Assembly: GCA_031265355.1 (NCBI GenBank)
Contig: JAISCT010000001.1
Coordinates: forward strand, 1-39,135
DNA length: 39,135 bases
Reading direction: 5' to 3'
Source of the DNA: Oscillospiraceae bacterium
Lineage (GTDB): Bacteria; Bacillota; Clostridia; Oscillospirales; UBA929
A program made the translations under genes and the position numbers. Numbering within the stretch: position 1 is the first letter of the stretch; every line of letters begins with the position of its first letter. Of the stretch, positions 14,559 to 23,999 are shown piece after piece. The notes under the pieces were generated by a model, which saw only the letters and a program-made list of their open reading frames with translations, was not told the origin of the DNA and did not search any database.

Positions 14559-15320
14559 CTATTTTCCCCTCAAACATAGTGAATAGTCCTCCCCGTGCTC
14601 GTCGACGGCGATTCGGCCGTCCCGGCACAGTTCCAACATGGCCAAAAACAGGGCCACCCGCCCGGACCGGTCTCTCCCCTGCCGCAGCAGCACGGAGAAC
14701 AGCAGGCGACCGGCGGCCTCCAGCCGGTGGAGGACCAGCACGATCATGTCGCCCACGGGATGGGGTTCCCGGCCCACCAGGCGGGAAAACACCGCCGGGT
14801 CCGGCGGACGGCGCCGTTCCGCGCGCTGCTGCATCTGCAGGAGCGCCTGCCCCAGCTCCTCGGCGCTGTGGGTACGCGTGTACGTCTTGTCGACGGGCAG
14901 CGGCTCGGGCGGCTTTGTGTACAAGTTGCGCCCGATGTCGGCGCGCGCCAGCAGAAAATCGCGCCCGACGACAATGCGGCGGTAGTCTTCCTGCTGACGC
15001 CGCTGTTCCAGCGCCTGCATCAGCAGGAAGAGCTCCTCCTCCGGCTGCTCGTCGGACAGCGACAGCAACATACGTGACTTGATGTAAACCAGATGGGAGG
15101 CCATAACCACAAATTCGCTGGCGATTTCCAAGTCCATGCGTTTCATGAGCTCCAGATAGGCGAGATACTGGTCGACCAGTTCGGAGATCCGGATGTCACG
15201 GATCTCCATTTTGTTTTTGCTGAGCAGATGCAGTATCAGATCGAGCGGGCCCTCGAAATCCTCCAGCGTCTCCTGTGGACCCCGCACGGCCTGTTCCAGC
15301 CGAAACATGGGCGTCTGCAT
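14559..15320 (-). CDS. scpA: Segregation and condensation protein A
   Basis: ScpA (253 residues) is the kleisin subunit of the SMC-ScpAB complex. The N-terminal part has the family signature LEDFEGPLDLILHLLSKNKMEIRDIRISELVDQYLAYLELMKRMDLEIASEFVVMASHLVYIKSRMLL, and the C-terminal winged helix follows (RVALFLAMLELCRDGRIAV). I chose ATG 15320 (MQTPMFRLEQ), with AAGGGAG upstream; an ATG nine codons earlier has no site. The ScpAB pair lies in the middle of the long minus-strand block. Confidence 0.93.
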   Translation of the reverse strand: MQTPMFRLEQAVRGPQETLEDFEGPLDLILHLLSKNKMEIRDIRISELVDQYLAYLELMKRMDLEIASEFVVMASHLVYIKSRMLLSLSDEQPEEELFLLMQALEQRRQQEDYRRIVVGRDFLLARADIGRNLYTKPPEPLPVDKTYTRTHSAEELGQALLQMQQRAERRRPPDPAVFSRLVGREPHPVGDMIVLVLHRLEAAGRLLFSVLLRQGRDRSGRVALFLAMLELCRDGRIAVDEHGEDYSLCLRGK

Positions 15321-15376
15321 GGGACCCGCTCCCTTCTCTTTTTGCATGTTTGACCAAAATTATACGTACGCCGGCC

Positions 15377-16033
15377 TCACCCGGCGAGGCCGAGCCACAC
15401 AAACGGCCGCGACGCCGCATAGCTGAGCCCGTAGAGCACCTGGTCCGTCAGAAATCCCAGCGGAACATCGAGCACGTCGGTGATGAGCAGCAGAGCGAGC
15501 AGCGCCATCCCATAGCGCTCGTACGCCAGGAGGCGGTAATACATGCGGTCCGGAATGAGAAGTCCCGCCACCTTCGAACCATCCAGCGGCGGGATGGGAA
15601 AGAGATTGAACACGCCAAGCCCGATGTTGATGACGGCCAAATAGAGAAAGAACATCTCCAGCAGACCGTCCCAGAGTGTCGGCACGAGCAGATTCGTCAG
15701 GAAGTACAAAAACAGCGCCAGCAACGCCAACAGAAAATTTGACACGGGGCCGGCGAGCCCCACCAGCGCGAAGTCGCGCCGCGGCTTCTTGAAATAGCGC
15801 AGGTCGACCGGCACGGGCTTGGCCCAGCCGAAGCCGGCGACGATCAGCAACACAAGGCCCAACGGGTCAATGTGCCGCCAGGGCTTAAACGACAGACGTC
15901 CTCTCTCCTGGGCGGTCTTGTCTCCGAGCCAATACGCGACCAGACCATGGGAGAGCTCGTGAAAGATGATGGCGATCAGCGCCGCCGGGATGATAAGAAG
16001 CTTTGTGGGAGTGAAGTCTTGCAAAAAACGCAC
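15377..16033 (-). CDS. Site-2 protease family protein (M50 zinc metalloprotease)
   Basis: A 218-residue integral membrane protein with about five or six helices. It carries the zinc-binding HELSH motif inside the first hydrophobic segment (LIAIIFHELSHGLVAYWLGD, about residues 20-40). The second metal-site motif is NLFPIPPLDGSKV near the middle. These two features define the M50 site-2 proteases that cut proteins within the membrane. Stand-alone forms like this, without PDZ domain, are common next to scpAB. Substrate unknown. Start is GTG 16033 with AAGGAGA at 9 nt. Confidence 0.9.
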   Translation of the reverse strand: MRFLQDFTPTKLLIIPAALIAIIFHELSHGLVAYWLGDKTAQERGRLSFKPWRHIDPLGLVLLIVAGFGWAKPVPVDLRYFKKPRRDFALVGLAGPVSNFLLALLALFLYFLTNLLVPTLWDGLLEMFFLYLAVINIGLGVFNLFPIPPLDGSKVAGLLIPDRMYYRLLAYERYGMALLALLLITDVLDVPLGFLTDQVLYGLSYAASRPFVWLGLAG

Positions 16034-16104
16034 AATGTCTCTCCTTCTTTATGCGCCGCGTCCGCTCGTTTACTGCGTCCGTTCGGCTGCGTCCGCCGGC
16101 TCTG

Positions 16105-17331
16105 TCACGACGAGAGCTGTACCCGGTGGAATGTCTTTTTCCCTTTTTTGACGACCAGCCCCCCGCGCACCTGCTCTGCGGTGTAGGAAACGCCAAAGGA
16201 ATCGGCCTTTTGGCCGTTTACCTCCACCCCGCCCTGTTCGACCAGGCGGCGCGCGTCTCCCTTCGAAACGGCCAACTTGCAGGCGACGAGCATGTCCAGC
16301 ACGGAGATGGCGCCGTTCGTAAACTGCGCCTGCGACAGCGCGGTGGTCGGCATGTCGTCGGCGTTCCCGCCGCCGCCGAAGAGAGAGAGCGCGGCCTCCT
16401 GTGCCTGCTCGGCCTCCTGGGCGCCGTGCACGAGAGACGTGAGCGCGAAGGCCAGGCGCTCCTTCGCGGTGTTGAGCTGCGCCCCCTCCCAGGCCGCCAT
16501 CGCGTCTATCTCTCCCAGCGGCAGGAACGTCAGTTTTTTGAGGAAAGGGATCACGTCGGCGTCAGCCACATTGCGGAAATATTGGAAAAACTCAAAGGGA
16601 CTTGTCTTCTCCGGGTCAAGCCAGACGGCGCCCTTCGCGGTCTTGCCCATCTTGATACCTTCCGAGGTGAGCAGCAGCGTGATGGTGAGTCCGTGCGCAT
16701 CGTGCGCCCGTTTGCGGCGGATGAGCTCCGTACCCGCCAAAATGTTCGACCACTGATCGGCGCCGCCGCACTGGAGGTTGCAGCCGTACCGCTCGTGCAG
16801 GCAAAGGAAGTCATACCCCTGCATCAGCATGTAGTTGAACTCCAGGAAATTGAGACCGCGCTCCATTCGCGACCTGAAGCAGTCGGCGGCCAACATGCGG
16901 TTGACCGAAAAATGGATACCCACATCGCGCAGAAACTCGATGTAGTTCAGCCCCATCAGCCAGTCGGCGTTGTTCACCATGACGGCTCTGTCCTCCGAGA
17001 AGTCGATGAACCGGCCAATCTGTCCTTTGAATTTTTCCGCGTTGGCTCCGATGCGCTCAGCCGTCATCATCTGCCGCAGGTCGGTTCGCCCGCTGGGATC
17101 GCCCACCATTGTGGTGCCGCCGCCGATCAGGGCAATGGGCCTGTTGCCGGCACGCTGGAGATGGCGCATCAGAATGAGGGGCAGAAAATGCCCCACATGC
17201 AGACTGTCGGCCGTGGGGTCAAACCCGATGTAGAAGACCGCCTTGCCCTCATTCACCAGATCCCGCACCGTGTCGTCCCCGGTGGTCTGCGCGACCAAAC
17301 CGCGCGCGTTCAGTTCCTCCCAAACCGTCAT
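16105..17331 (-). CDS. tyrS: Tyrosyl-tRNA synthetase
   Basis: TyrRS (408 residues) charges tRNA-Tyr with tyrosine. The class I signature is HVGH (in DSLHVGHFLPLILMRHLQ), and the second ATP loop is KMGKTAKGAVWL, a variant of the KFGKT form seen in Gram-positive TyrRS. Between them lies FLEFNYMLMQGYDFLCLHERYGCNLQCGGADQWSNI, the tyrosine and tRNA-acceptor region. A C-terminal S4-like domain ends the protein (LVACKLAVSKGDARRLVEQGGVEVNGQKAD). Only 33 nt separate it from recN upstream, so there is no room for the T-box leader that often controls tyrS in Firmicutes. Confidence 0.96.
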   Translation of the reverse strand: MTVWEELNARGLVAQTTGDDTVRDLVNEGKAVFYIGFDPTADSLHVGHFLPLILMRHLQRAGNRPIALIGGGTTMVGDPSGRTDLRQMMTAERIGANAEKFKGQIGRFIDFSEDRAVMVNNADWLMGLNYIEFLRDVGIHFSVNRMLAADCFRSRMERGLNFLEFNYMLMQGYDFLCLHERYGCNLQCGGADQWSNILAGTELIRRKRAHDAHGLTITLLLTSEGIKMGKTAKGAVWLDPEKTSPFEFFQYFRNVADADVIPFLKKLTFLPLGEIDAMAAWEGAQLNTAKERLAFALTSLVHGAQEAEQAQEAALSLFGGGGNADDMPTTALSQAQFTNGAISVLDMLVACKLAVSKGDARRLVEQGGVEVNGQKADSFGVSYTAEQVRGGLVVKKGKKTFHRVQLSS

Positions 17332-17364
17332 GCTTCTCCTCCATCCTTTGGATTCTTAATTTCC

Positions 17365-19095
17365 CTACTGATTGCCCGCACACGCCCGGCGCCCGGACCG
17401 GTTTTGCGCTTTGAACCGTCCGGCGGCACACATCTGCTCCCGGGCATTTTCCCGGGTGATGTCCGTGACGGTGAGTCCGCCCAGCAGGCGGGCGATCTCG
17501 TCGACACGGCCGTCCTCATCGAGGCACGCCACCTCCGTAAGGGCGTGTGCGCGCGTCACATCCTTGCGGATGCCGAAGTGCGCATCGGCCATCGCGGCAA
17601 TTTGCGGCAGATGGGTGACGCACAGGACCTGCCGGTCCCGCGCGAGCAGAGCGAGCCTCTCGGCCACGCGGCCGGCCGCCCGGCCGGAGACGCCGGCGTC
17701 GATCTCGTCAAATACCAGAGAGACCGTCTCGTCGCTTTCCGCCAGCACATGTTTGAGCGCCAGCATAATGCGCGACAGCTCCCCGCCCGAGGCGACGCGG
17801 GTGATGGACTTTGGCGGTTCTCCCGGATTGGCCGAGAGCAGCAGCCGCACCTCGTCGGTTCCCCGGCTGCGCAGCGCATCGTCCCCCGTACGCGGCGCCG
17901 TCTCCACAAGAAACGAGACCCCAGCCATGTCAAGACCGGCCAGCTCCCGCTGCACGCGGCGCGTCAGCGTTTCCGCCGCGGCGCGGCGGTCCTTTGTCAG
18001 GTCGGCGGCCAGCGCGATAGCATGCGTTTGGGCGCGCCAACGAGTCTCCTCCCACGCCTTCAGGGTCTGCCCGGCGGAAAGAAGTCCGTCCAGTTCCTCC
18101 CGGCAGCGTGCGCCATAGGCGGCGACATCCGCCGCGCTGCCGCCGTACTTCTGTTTCAGACGGTACAAAAGATCCAGTCGTTCCTCGACGGCCGCGAGCT
18201 CCCCCGGCACATCCTCCGCCGCGTCGGCGTGCGCATCCACATCGCGCGCCGCGTCCTCGACCAGATACCCAAGTTCCTCCAGCCTGTCACGGATCTGCGC
18301 GTACGCCGCCTCAAGGTCGGCAATGTCCGCCAGCGCCCGCGCAGCCGACGCCAGCTGGGAGGCCGCGCCCGGGGCCTCATCGTCCCCCAGAAGGCAGAGA
18401 CGGACCTGTTCCAGGCCGGCCTGGATCCGGCCGGCGTTGCGTAGCACCCGCCGCCGCGTTCGCAGAGACGCCTCCTCCCCTTCGCCAAGCCGGGCCGCCT
18501 CGATCTCCTCGCAGCAGTAAGCGAGATGATTGATGCGGCGGGCCCGCTCCTCCTCGCTCATCCGCAGTCTGTCACATTGTTCTTCTATTTTTTTCCATTC
18601 ATCGAAGGCCGCTCGATACGCATTGACCTGCGCCTCCAAGCCGGCAAAGCGGTCCAGCAGTATGAGGTGGCGCTCCTCGGACAACAGCGTCTGGCTGTCG
18701 TGCTGGCCGTGGATCTGCAGCAGCGCCTCCCCCAGACGCCGCAGCAGCGACACCGTAGCGAGCCGCCCCGCCACGCGGCAGACCTGTCGGCCGTCCGCGG
18801 TGATCTCCCGCTGGATCAAGAGCTCCGTCTCCGTACCGAGGTCAAATCCGTTTTCCCGCAGCAACGCGCGCACCGGCGGCGCGGGGTCGTCAAACAGGGC
18901 GCTGACCCGGGCCGCCGCGGCCCCGGCGCGCACCAGTTCCCGCGAGGTACGCAGCCCGATGACGGCCCCCAGCGCGTCGATGACGATGGACTTCCCGGCA
19001 CCCGTCTCCCCGGTCAACACGTTGAGGCCGGCCCCGAAGACAATCTCCGCCTGCTCAATGACGGCAATATTTTCAATGTGCAGAAGCGAGAGCAC
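17365..19095 (-). CDS. recN: DNA repair protein RecN
   Basis: RecN (576 residues) is an SMC-like ATPase acting early in double-strand break repair. Walker A is LTGETGAGKSIVIDALGAVIG near residue 30. A long coiled-coil region follows in the middle, and the C-terminal half carries the signature region TRVASGGELSRIMLALK and Walker B VSLVFDEIDAGVSGRAAGRVAE, then VLCVTHLPQIAAMADAHF. Length matches the family. The conserved position downstream of argR supports the name. Confidence 0.96.
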   Translation of the reverse strand: MLSLLHIENIAVIEQAEIVFGAGLNVLTGETGAGKSIVIDALGAVIGLRTSRELVRAGAAAARVSALFDDPAPPVRALLRENGFDLGTETELLIQREITADGRQVCRVAGRLATVSLLRRLGEALLQIHGQHDSQTLLSEERHLILLDRFAGLEAQVNAYRAAFDEWKKIEEQCDRLRMSEEERARRINHLAYCCEEIEAARLGEGEEASLRTRRRVLRNAGRIQAGLEQVRLCLLGDDEAPGAASQLASAARALADIADLEAAYAQIRDRLEELGYLVEDAARDVDAHADAAEDVPGELAAVEERLDLLYRLKQKYGGSAADVAAYGARCREELDGLLSAGQTLKAWEETRWRAQTHAIALAADLTKDRRAAAETLTRRVQRELAGLDMAGVSFLVETAPRTGDDALRSRGTDEVRLLLSANPGEPPKSITRVASGGELSRIMLALKHVLAESDETVSLVFDEIDAGVSGRAAGRVAERLALLARDRQVLCVTHLPQIAAMADAHFGIRKDVTRAHALTEVACLDEDGRVDEIARLLGGLTVTDITRENAREQMCAAGRFKAQNRSGRRACAGNQ

Positions 19096-19140
19096 GGCGA
19101 ATACCCCCTCCCGGCCGCAAAACGCGGCCAGACCGTCTAT

Positions 19141-19602
19141 CTACGCCAGAATCGTCTGTAGGCGGCGGCAAAGCGTCTCGGCTTTTTGGTTGTCCTTGAG
19201 GACGAGAAACGCCGTGTCGTCTCCGGCCAACGAACCTACGAGATCGGGCAATCGCATGGAATCGAGCGCCGAAGCGGCGGCCATCGCCACCCCCGGCATG
19301 GTCTTGAGTACAACGATGTTCTGCGCCTGCTCATAGGAGAGCACACTTTCACAAAAGATCGTGCGAAAACGGTCGGAAAACACGGGGTCTCCCTCCCCTG
19401 TGGGCAGGGCGTACTTGTAACGCCCCCGGCCGGTCGGGGATTTCACAAGCCGAAGCTCCTTGATGTCCCGGGAAATTGTGGCCTGTGTGGTGTTGTATCC
19501 GAAAGTGCGCAGGCGGGTGGAGAGCTCCTCCTGCGTCTCAATGTCCTCGGCCTCGATGATCTCCAGCAGTTTCGCCTGTCGGCTGAATTTCACGGTATCC
19601 AT
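19141..19602 (-). CDS. argR: Arginine repressor ArgR
   Basis: ArgR (153 residues) is an arginine-sensing hexameric transcription factor. The N-terminal winged helix is seen in KLLEIIEAEDIETQEELSTRLRTFGYNTTQATISRDIKELRLVKS. The C-terminal oligomerisation and arginine-binding domain contains VLKTMPGVAMAAASALDSM and ends LVGSLAGDDTAFLVLKDNQ, including the GDDT arginine-contact region. In this position (dxs-tlyA-nadK-argR-recN) it is a standard Firmicute gene. Target sites are not visible nearby. Confidence 0.95.
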   Translation of the reverse strand: MDTVKFSRQAKLLEIIEAEDIETQEELSTRLRTFGYNTTQATISRDIKELRLVKSPTGRGRYKYALPTGEGDPVFSDRFRTIFCESVLSYEQAQNIVVLKTMPGVAMAAASALDSMRLPDLVGSLAGDDTAFLVLKDNQKAETLCRRLQTILA

Positions 19603-19667
19603 CCTCCCGCTTACTCACACTTCGTGGGTACCTCCAACAGCGCCGCGCTCGGCGCCTGGGCATCGTA

Positions 19668-20519
19668 TCACGGCGGCCTGCGCAATTTCCGGTTGAGATG
19701 CTCGTAAAAACCGTACGCCTTGACACGGATCAATGTCGTATGCGACGGTGCCCGGCCGATCGACACCTCGTCGCCCGGCTGCAGAGGCAGCGACGAACCG
19801 TCCACGGTCAAGAAGGCGGGGTTTCCGGGCTTTGGTCGCAGCGTCAGACGGCGGCCGGCAGAAAACACAATGGACCGCGCAAACAGTGCATGCGGACAGA
19901 GCGGCGTGACCACCAAGCCGTCGGCGGCAGGTTCGATGATGGGCCCGCCGGCCGACATGGAGTAGGCGGTGGACCCGGTTGGCGTCGCCACAATGATACC
20001 GTCGCCGAAAAAGCCGAGAATCAGCTGCCCGTCCGACAGCACCTCCAGCGGGATGACGCGTCCGGTCAGGCCGCCGGTCAGCACAGCGTCGTTCAGCGCC
20101 AGCGCCTCCTCGGCCACAAGACCGCCACGCAGCACCTCCACCCTGAGCATCATGCGCCGGTCCCGAGAAAAGCGCCCCGCCAGCACCTCCCGCAGGAGCG
20201 GCAATTCATCGGCCTCTAACTCCGTCATGAACCCCACGCGGCCCAGGTTGACGCCCAAAATCGGGATATCCGCCTTTGATGCGGCCTTAGCCGCATGGAG
20301 AATTGTGCCGTCCCCCCCAAGCACGACGATACAGTCGGCTCCGCGCAGGGCCTCCGCCTCCGGGCACACCGCAATGTGCGGCGTGTCCGGCAGTCCCGCC
20401 GCACAGGTCTCCGGCAGTGTGACCGCGGCGCCTGCGGCACGGCACAGCGCCGCCACCGCCAAGGTGGCCCCAAACCCTTTGTCTCGCTCTGGGTTTGGAT
20501 ACAGGGCCACTTTTTTCAT
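19668..20519 (-). CDS. nadK: NAD kinase
   Basis: NAD kinase (283 residues) makes NADP from NAD and ATP (or polyphosphate). The key motif is IVVLGGDGTILHAAKAA, with the conserved GGDGT, followed by LGVNLGRVGFMTELE and the substrate region FGDGIIVATPTGSTAYSMSAGGPI. Near the end comes VTPLCPHALFARSIVFSA. I chose ATG 20519 (MKKVALYPN), preceded by GTGGAGAG; the frame is open further up without a site. It lies between tlyA and argR, as in many Clostridia. Confidence 0.94.
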   Translation of the reverse strand: MKKVALYPNPERDKGFGATLAVAALCRAAGAAVTLPETCAAGLPDTPHIAVCPEAEALRGADCIVVLGGDGTILHAAKAASKADIPILGVNLGRVGFMTELEADELPLLREVLAGRFSRDRRMMLRVEVLRGGLVAEEALALNDAVLTGGLTGRVIPLEVLSDGQLILGFFGDGIIVATPTGSTAYSMSAGGPIIEPAADGLVVTPLCPHALFARSIVFSAGRRLTLRPKPGNPAFLTVDGSSLPLQPGDEVSIGRAPSHTTLIRVKAYGFYEHLNRKLRRPP

Positions 20520-20563
20520 CTCTCCACCCCACAACCGGAAATTATGGACCGCATCCGCGCGCG

Positions 20564-21364
20564 TCAACCGCCCAGTTGGGCGTGGGCCTCGGCCACTGCG
20601 GCCTCAAGATCGGCGGCATCGGCCGCCGCACCGCGCACCAAAAAGGCGAGGTACTCGATGTTGCCCTCCGGACCCTTGACCGGCGAATGAGAGAGACCCC
20701 GCACGGCATATCCGCACCGGGCGGCCGTCTCCAGAAAGCCGGCAAGCACCGCCCGGTGCACCGCCGGGTCGCGCACGACGCCCTTTTTGCCCACCTTGTC
20801 CCGCCCGGCCTCAAACTGAGGTTTGACAAGGCAAACGGCCCGTCCGTCCGGCTTCAGGAGCTGCGCCACCGGCGGCAGCACCAACCCCAAAGATATGAAG
20901 CTCAGATCCATCACAGCGATGTCCAGCGCGGCGCCGATCTGTTCGGGCGTCACATAACGGATGTTCGTGCGCTCCATAACGACGACGCGCCCGTCCCGCC
21001 GCAGACCCCAATCGAGTTGTCCGTATCCGACGTCCACGGCCCACACGCGCGCCGCGCCGCGCCGCAGCAAGCAGTCCGTGAACCCGCCGGTGGACGCACC
21101 GGCATCCAGCGCCAGCATGCCCGCCACATCGATCTGAAAGACCGCCAGCGCCTTGTCCAGCTTCAAGCCGCCGCGGCTGACGAAACCGATCGGGTCGCCC
21201 CGCACTTCCACCGCGGCGTCCGTCCGCACCGTGAGGCCGGGTTTTTCCTCTTTGCGCCCCTCCACATAGACCCGCCCGCTCATGATGGTCGTGCGGGCGC
21301 GCTCGCGGCTGGGGCAGAGACCGCGTTCGAAAAGCAACGTGTCGAGCCGTTGCTTGGCGTTCAC
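20564..21364 (-). CDS. tlyA: TlyA family rRNA (cytidine-2'-O)-methyltransferase
   Basis: A 266-residue methyltransferase. In mycobacteria TlyA 2'-O-methylates 16S and 23S rRNA; loss gives capreomycin resistance. An S4 RNA-binding domain comes first (RLDTLLFERGLCPSRERARTTIMSGRVYV), then the FtsJ-like catalytic domain with SAM motif LALDAGASTGGFTDCLLRRGA and DIAVMDLSFISL. The start is GTG 21364, whose GTGA overlaps the dxs stop; no ATG is placed well. The coupled dxs-tlyA order is widespread in Firmicutes. Confidence 0.92.
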   Translation of the reverse strand: MNAKQRLDTLLFERGLCPSRERARTTIMSGRVYVEGRKEEKPGLTVRTDAAVEVRGDPIGFVSRGGLKLDKALAVFQIDVAGMLALDAGASTGGFTDCLLRRGAARVWAVDVGYGQLDWGLRRDGRVVVMERTNIRYVTPEQIGAALDIAVMDLSFISLGLVLPPVAQLLKPDGRAVCLVKPQFEAGRDKVGKKGVVRDPAVHRAVLAGFLETAARCGYAVRGLSHSPVKGPEGNIEYLAFLVRGAAADAADLEAAVAEAHAQLGG

Positions 21365-23229
21365 AGCGGCACCGCCCGGAGGATACGCGGCCCCACCATC
21401 CGCCCAATAGACCGCGCGATGCCCTCCGCGTCCAGCCCGCACAGATGCGCCAGCCGGTCAGGCGCGCCGTGCGTGATGAACCGGTCGCCCAGATTCATCA
21501 GCAACACCCCTGACGGCGCGGCACCGTGGGCGGCCAGTGCGGACAACAGCCGGTTTCCGACGCACCCCTCGTGCACACAGTCCTCCACCACGGCCAAACG
21601 GCCCGTCTTCTGCAGCGAGACGGAGACGGCGCCCATGTCCAGCGGCTGTAAAGAGGCAAGCTTCAGCACATCGGCCTCGATGCCGGCCGCGGAGAGCCGC
21701 TCAGCGGCCTCAAGCACTGTAGAGATCATTGCTCCGTAGGTAACGATCGTCAGCATTGACCCCTCTCGAAGCTGGACGGTATCGAGATGGCAGTCGCTGT
21801 AGTGGCTCTCCCCTTTTCGGGGATACCGGATGGCGACAGGCCCCTCCTCTTGCAGCGCCGCGGTCAACATGGCGCGCAACTCGGCAAAGCTAGCCGGCGC
21901 CCACAACTTGATATGAGGGATATGCGTCAAAAAAGCCGGGTCAAACACGCCGTGGTGCGTCTCTCCGTCCTCGCCCACGAGCCCCGCGCGGTCCACTGCG
22001 AAGACCACCGGCAGCTTCTGCAGCGCCACATCGTGCAGAATCTGGTCGTACGCGCGCTGCAAAAAGGTGGAGTAAACGGCGCAGACGGGGCGCATCCCCT
22101 GTTTGGCGAGACCGGCGGCCATCGTCACCGCATGGGCCTCGGCGATGCCCACATCAAAGAATCGCTTTGGGAACTGCAGCGCAAACTCGGACAGTCCGGT
22201 ACCGTCCTTCATCGCCGCCGTGACGGCGCAGATCCGCTTGTCCGTCCGCGCCAATTCGCACAGAGTGTCGCCGAAGACATCCGAATAGCACCAGGCGCGG
22301 CTGCCAAGCTCACGGCCGGAGAACACATCGAAGCGCTTCACGCCGTGGAAAGCCGATGGATCCGCTTCCGACGGGACATACCCGCGCCCTTTCTGGGTAA
22401 TAAGATGCAGCAACACGGGGCGCCGCATCGCGCGCGCCACCGCGAGCAGGCGGGCGACGGTCTCCACGTCGTGCCCGTCCGTGGGCCCCAGATAGACAAA
22501 ACCCATCTTCTCAAACATGGATCCCGGCAGAAAGGAGTTTTTGACGGCCGTCTTGAGATTGTGCAGGCAACGGTCCACCCGGCGCCCACCGGGCAGCGCG
22601 CCCATGGCCCTGTGATAGATCTCTTTGAGTCGAAAATACTGCGGCTTCAACCGGAGCCTGGACAGGTGCCGGGCCACGCCGCCGACATTTTGGGAGATCG
22701 ACATGCCGTTGTCATTTAAGATGACGACCAGCGGTTCCTCGCTCTGCCCCGCGTCGTTGAGCGCCTCATAGGCAAGGCCGCCCGTCAAGGCGCCGTCGCC
22801 CAGCAGCGCCAACACGTCGTAGGTCTCTCCGCGCAACGTGCGCGCCCGGGCCATCCCAAGCGCGGCCGAGACCGAGGTGGAGGCGTGTCCGGTGGCAAAC
22901 GCGTCGTGCGGACTCTCATCCGGCTTAGGGAATCCGGCGAGACAACCGTAGGAACGCAGACCGGCAAAGGCCGTCCTGCGATCCGTCAAAATCTTGTGCG
23001 TATAACACTGGTGCCCCACGTCGAAAACAATGCGGTCACGCCGTGTGTCATACACCCGATGCAGCGCCACCGTGAGTTCCACCGTCCCCAGATTGGAGGC
23101 CAGATGCCCCCCGGAATCAGCCACGTGGTAAAGCAAAAAGTCCCGTATCTCCTGGCAAAGCTGCGGCAAAAGCGCTTTGTCGAGCGCCCTCACGTCCTTG
23201 GGACTGTTGATTTTTCCCAGCAGGTTCAT
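21361..23229 (-). CDS. dxs: 1-deoxy-D-xylulose-5-phosphate synthase
   Basis: DXS (622 residues) condenses pyruvate and glyceraldehyde 3-phosphate, the first step of the MEP isoprenoid pathway, using thiamine diphosphate. The N-terminal part has DVGHQCYTHKILTDR and FATGHASTSVSAALGMA. The thiamine-diphosphate/Mg motif is LLGDGALTGGLAYEALNDAG with NDN after it (VVILNDNGMSISQNVGG). The central transketolase pyrimidine domain has FPKRFFDVGIAEAHAVTMAAGLA, and the C-terminal domain follows. Start ATG 23229 lies 6 nt after the oapA stop. Confidence 0.97.
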   Translation of the reverse strand: MNLLGKINSPKDVRALDKALLPQLCQEIRDFLLYHVADSGGHLASNLGTVELTVALHRVYDTRRDRIVFDVGHQCYTHKILTDRRTAFAGLRSYGCLAGFPKPDESPHDAFATGHASTSVSAALGMARARTLRGETYDVLALLGDGALTGGLAYEALNDAGQSEEPLVVILNDNGMSISQNVGGVARHLSRLRLKPQYFRLKEIYHRAMGALPGGRRVDRCLHNLKTAVKNSFLPGSMFEKMGFVYLGPTDGHDVETVARLLAVARAMRRPVLLHLITQKGRGYVPSEADPSAFHGVKRFDVFSGRELGSRAWCYSDVFGDTLCELARTDKRICAVTAAMKDGTGLSEFALQFPKRFFDVGIAEAHAVTMAAGLAKQGMRPVCAVYSTFLQRAYDQILHDVALQKLPVVFAVDRAGLVGEDGETHHGVFDPAFLTHIPHIKLWAPASFAELRAMLTAALQEEGPVAIRYPRKGESHYSDCHLDTVQLREGSMLTIVTYGAMISTVLEAAERLSAAGIEADVLKLASLQPLDMGAVSVSLQKTGRLAVVEDCVHEGCVGNRLLSALAAHGAAPSGVLLMNLGDRFITHGAPDRLAHLCGLDAEGIARSIGRMVGPRILRAVPL

Positions 23230-23235
23230 CCATGA

Positions 23236-23853
23236 TTACCGCCCGTCGTTGGATTTGCGAAAGATTCGGAAAAAGAGATACAGCATCCGCCCAAGCATGT
23301 GCATGATCCTCGTACTCTGCCCCATGCCGACAGATTTGCCCACAGCTTTGCCGCCCACCGTGAGTGCGGCCACCAGACCGGACACGATGAACTGCGTAAT
23401 CACAAGAGAAACGCCGAGATCCTCGACTACCAGCAGCGCGACCACTACGGAGGTAGTGCCGCTGATGATCCCGCAGATATCCCCCACGACGTCGCTGCAA
23501 AAATTGGAGACCTTGTCGGCGCGGCGAATCAGCCACAGCGCCTCCTGCGCGCCCCTCACCCGCCGGGAGGACATCGAGTGAAAAGGCTTTTCCGAAGCAG
23601 TCGCCACGGCCATGCCCACGATGTCGAACACGATATTTAAGAGGATAAAGAGCAGCAGCACCGGCACGGACACCGAGTAGCTCACATCTTCGAGCACCCG
23701 ACCGGAGACAAACGACAGTGCCATGGAGATCACAAATGTCCACAGTACGATGGTGATCGCCCAACGGAGGTGATCCCGCCGGAGCAGACCGCGCCTGCGG
23801 CGGCGGCGCTGCGGCGTGAGGGGCGCCCGGCCCGGCTGTTTCTGTCTGCTCAA
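23236..23853 (-). CDS. oapA: OLE-associated membrane protein OapA (CorB/DUF21-like)
   Basis: A 205-residue membrane protein with a strongly basic N-terminus (six Arg in a row near residue 20) and four predicted helices at about 31-51, 63-87, 122-142 and 147-165. The segment FDIVGMAVATASEKPFHSMS and the KVSNFCSDVVGDICGIISG stretch resemble the DUF21/CNNM part of CorB-type magnesium transporters. A protein of this kind encoded between OLE RNA and dxs is OapA (BH2780 in Bacillus halodurans), which binds OLE RNA and brings it to the membrane. I chose TTG 23853, which has GGAGGG 8 nt upstream. Name is inferred from context plus topology. Confidence 0.8.
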   Translation of the reverse strand: MSRQKQPGRAPLTPQRRRRRRGLLRRDHLRWAITIVLWTFVISMALSFVSGRVLEDVSYSVSVPVLLLFILLNIVFDIVGMAVATASEKPFHSMSSRRVRGAQEALWLIRRADKVSNFCSDVVGDICGIISGTTSVVVALLVVEDLGVSLVITQFIVSGLVAALTVGGKAVGKSVGMGQSTRIMHMLGRMLYLFFRIFRKSNDGR

Positions 23854-23952
23854 AACGCTGACCCTCCACAGACAAGGTGACGGCGCCCGCACGGGCCGTC
23901 TGGATATCGTCGCACACATCGTACACAAAGGCGCCTCTCACCGCTTCGTGCC

Positions 23953-23976
23953 GCATCCGGCAGAAATGCCGGATGC
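23953..23976 (-). other. Perfect 10-bp hairpin between OLE RNA and oapA
   Basis: GCATCCGGCA and its exact complement enclose a four-base loop. No U-run follows on the minus strand, so it is not a normal intrinsic terminator. It may mark the 3' end or a processing site of the OLE transcript before oapA. Confidence 0.5.
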
Positions 23977-23999
23977 GAATCGCCCAATTGTTGAGGCAG

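Noticed and set aside
17332..17364. T-box leader for tyrS
   Set aside because: Only 33 nt separate recN and tyrS, too short for a T-box, and no specifier or T-box sequence was seen.
16051..18444. 797-codon open frame on the plus strand
   Set aside because: It lies opposite tyrS and recN, both unmistakable; its protein has no recognisable domain and results from the high GC content.
23743..23956. Frame beginning MRHEAVRGAFVYDVCDD just upstream of oapA
   Set aside because: The start lies inside the 10-bp hairpin, there is no ribosome binding site, and it runs on in the wrong frame through oapA. It could be checked for conservation but is not supported.
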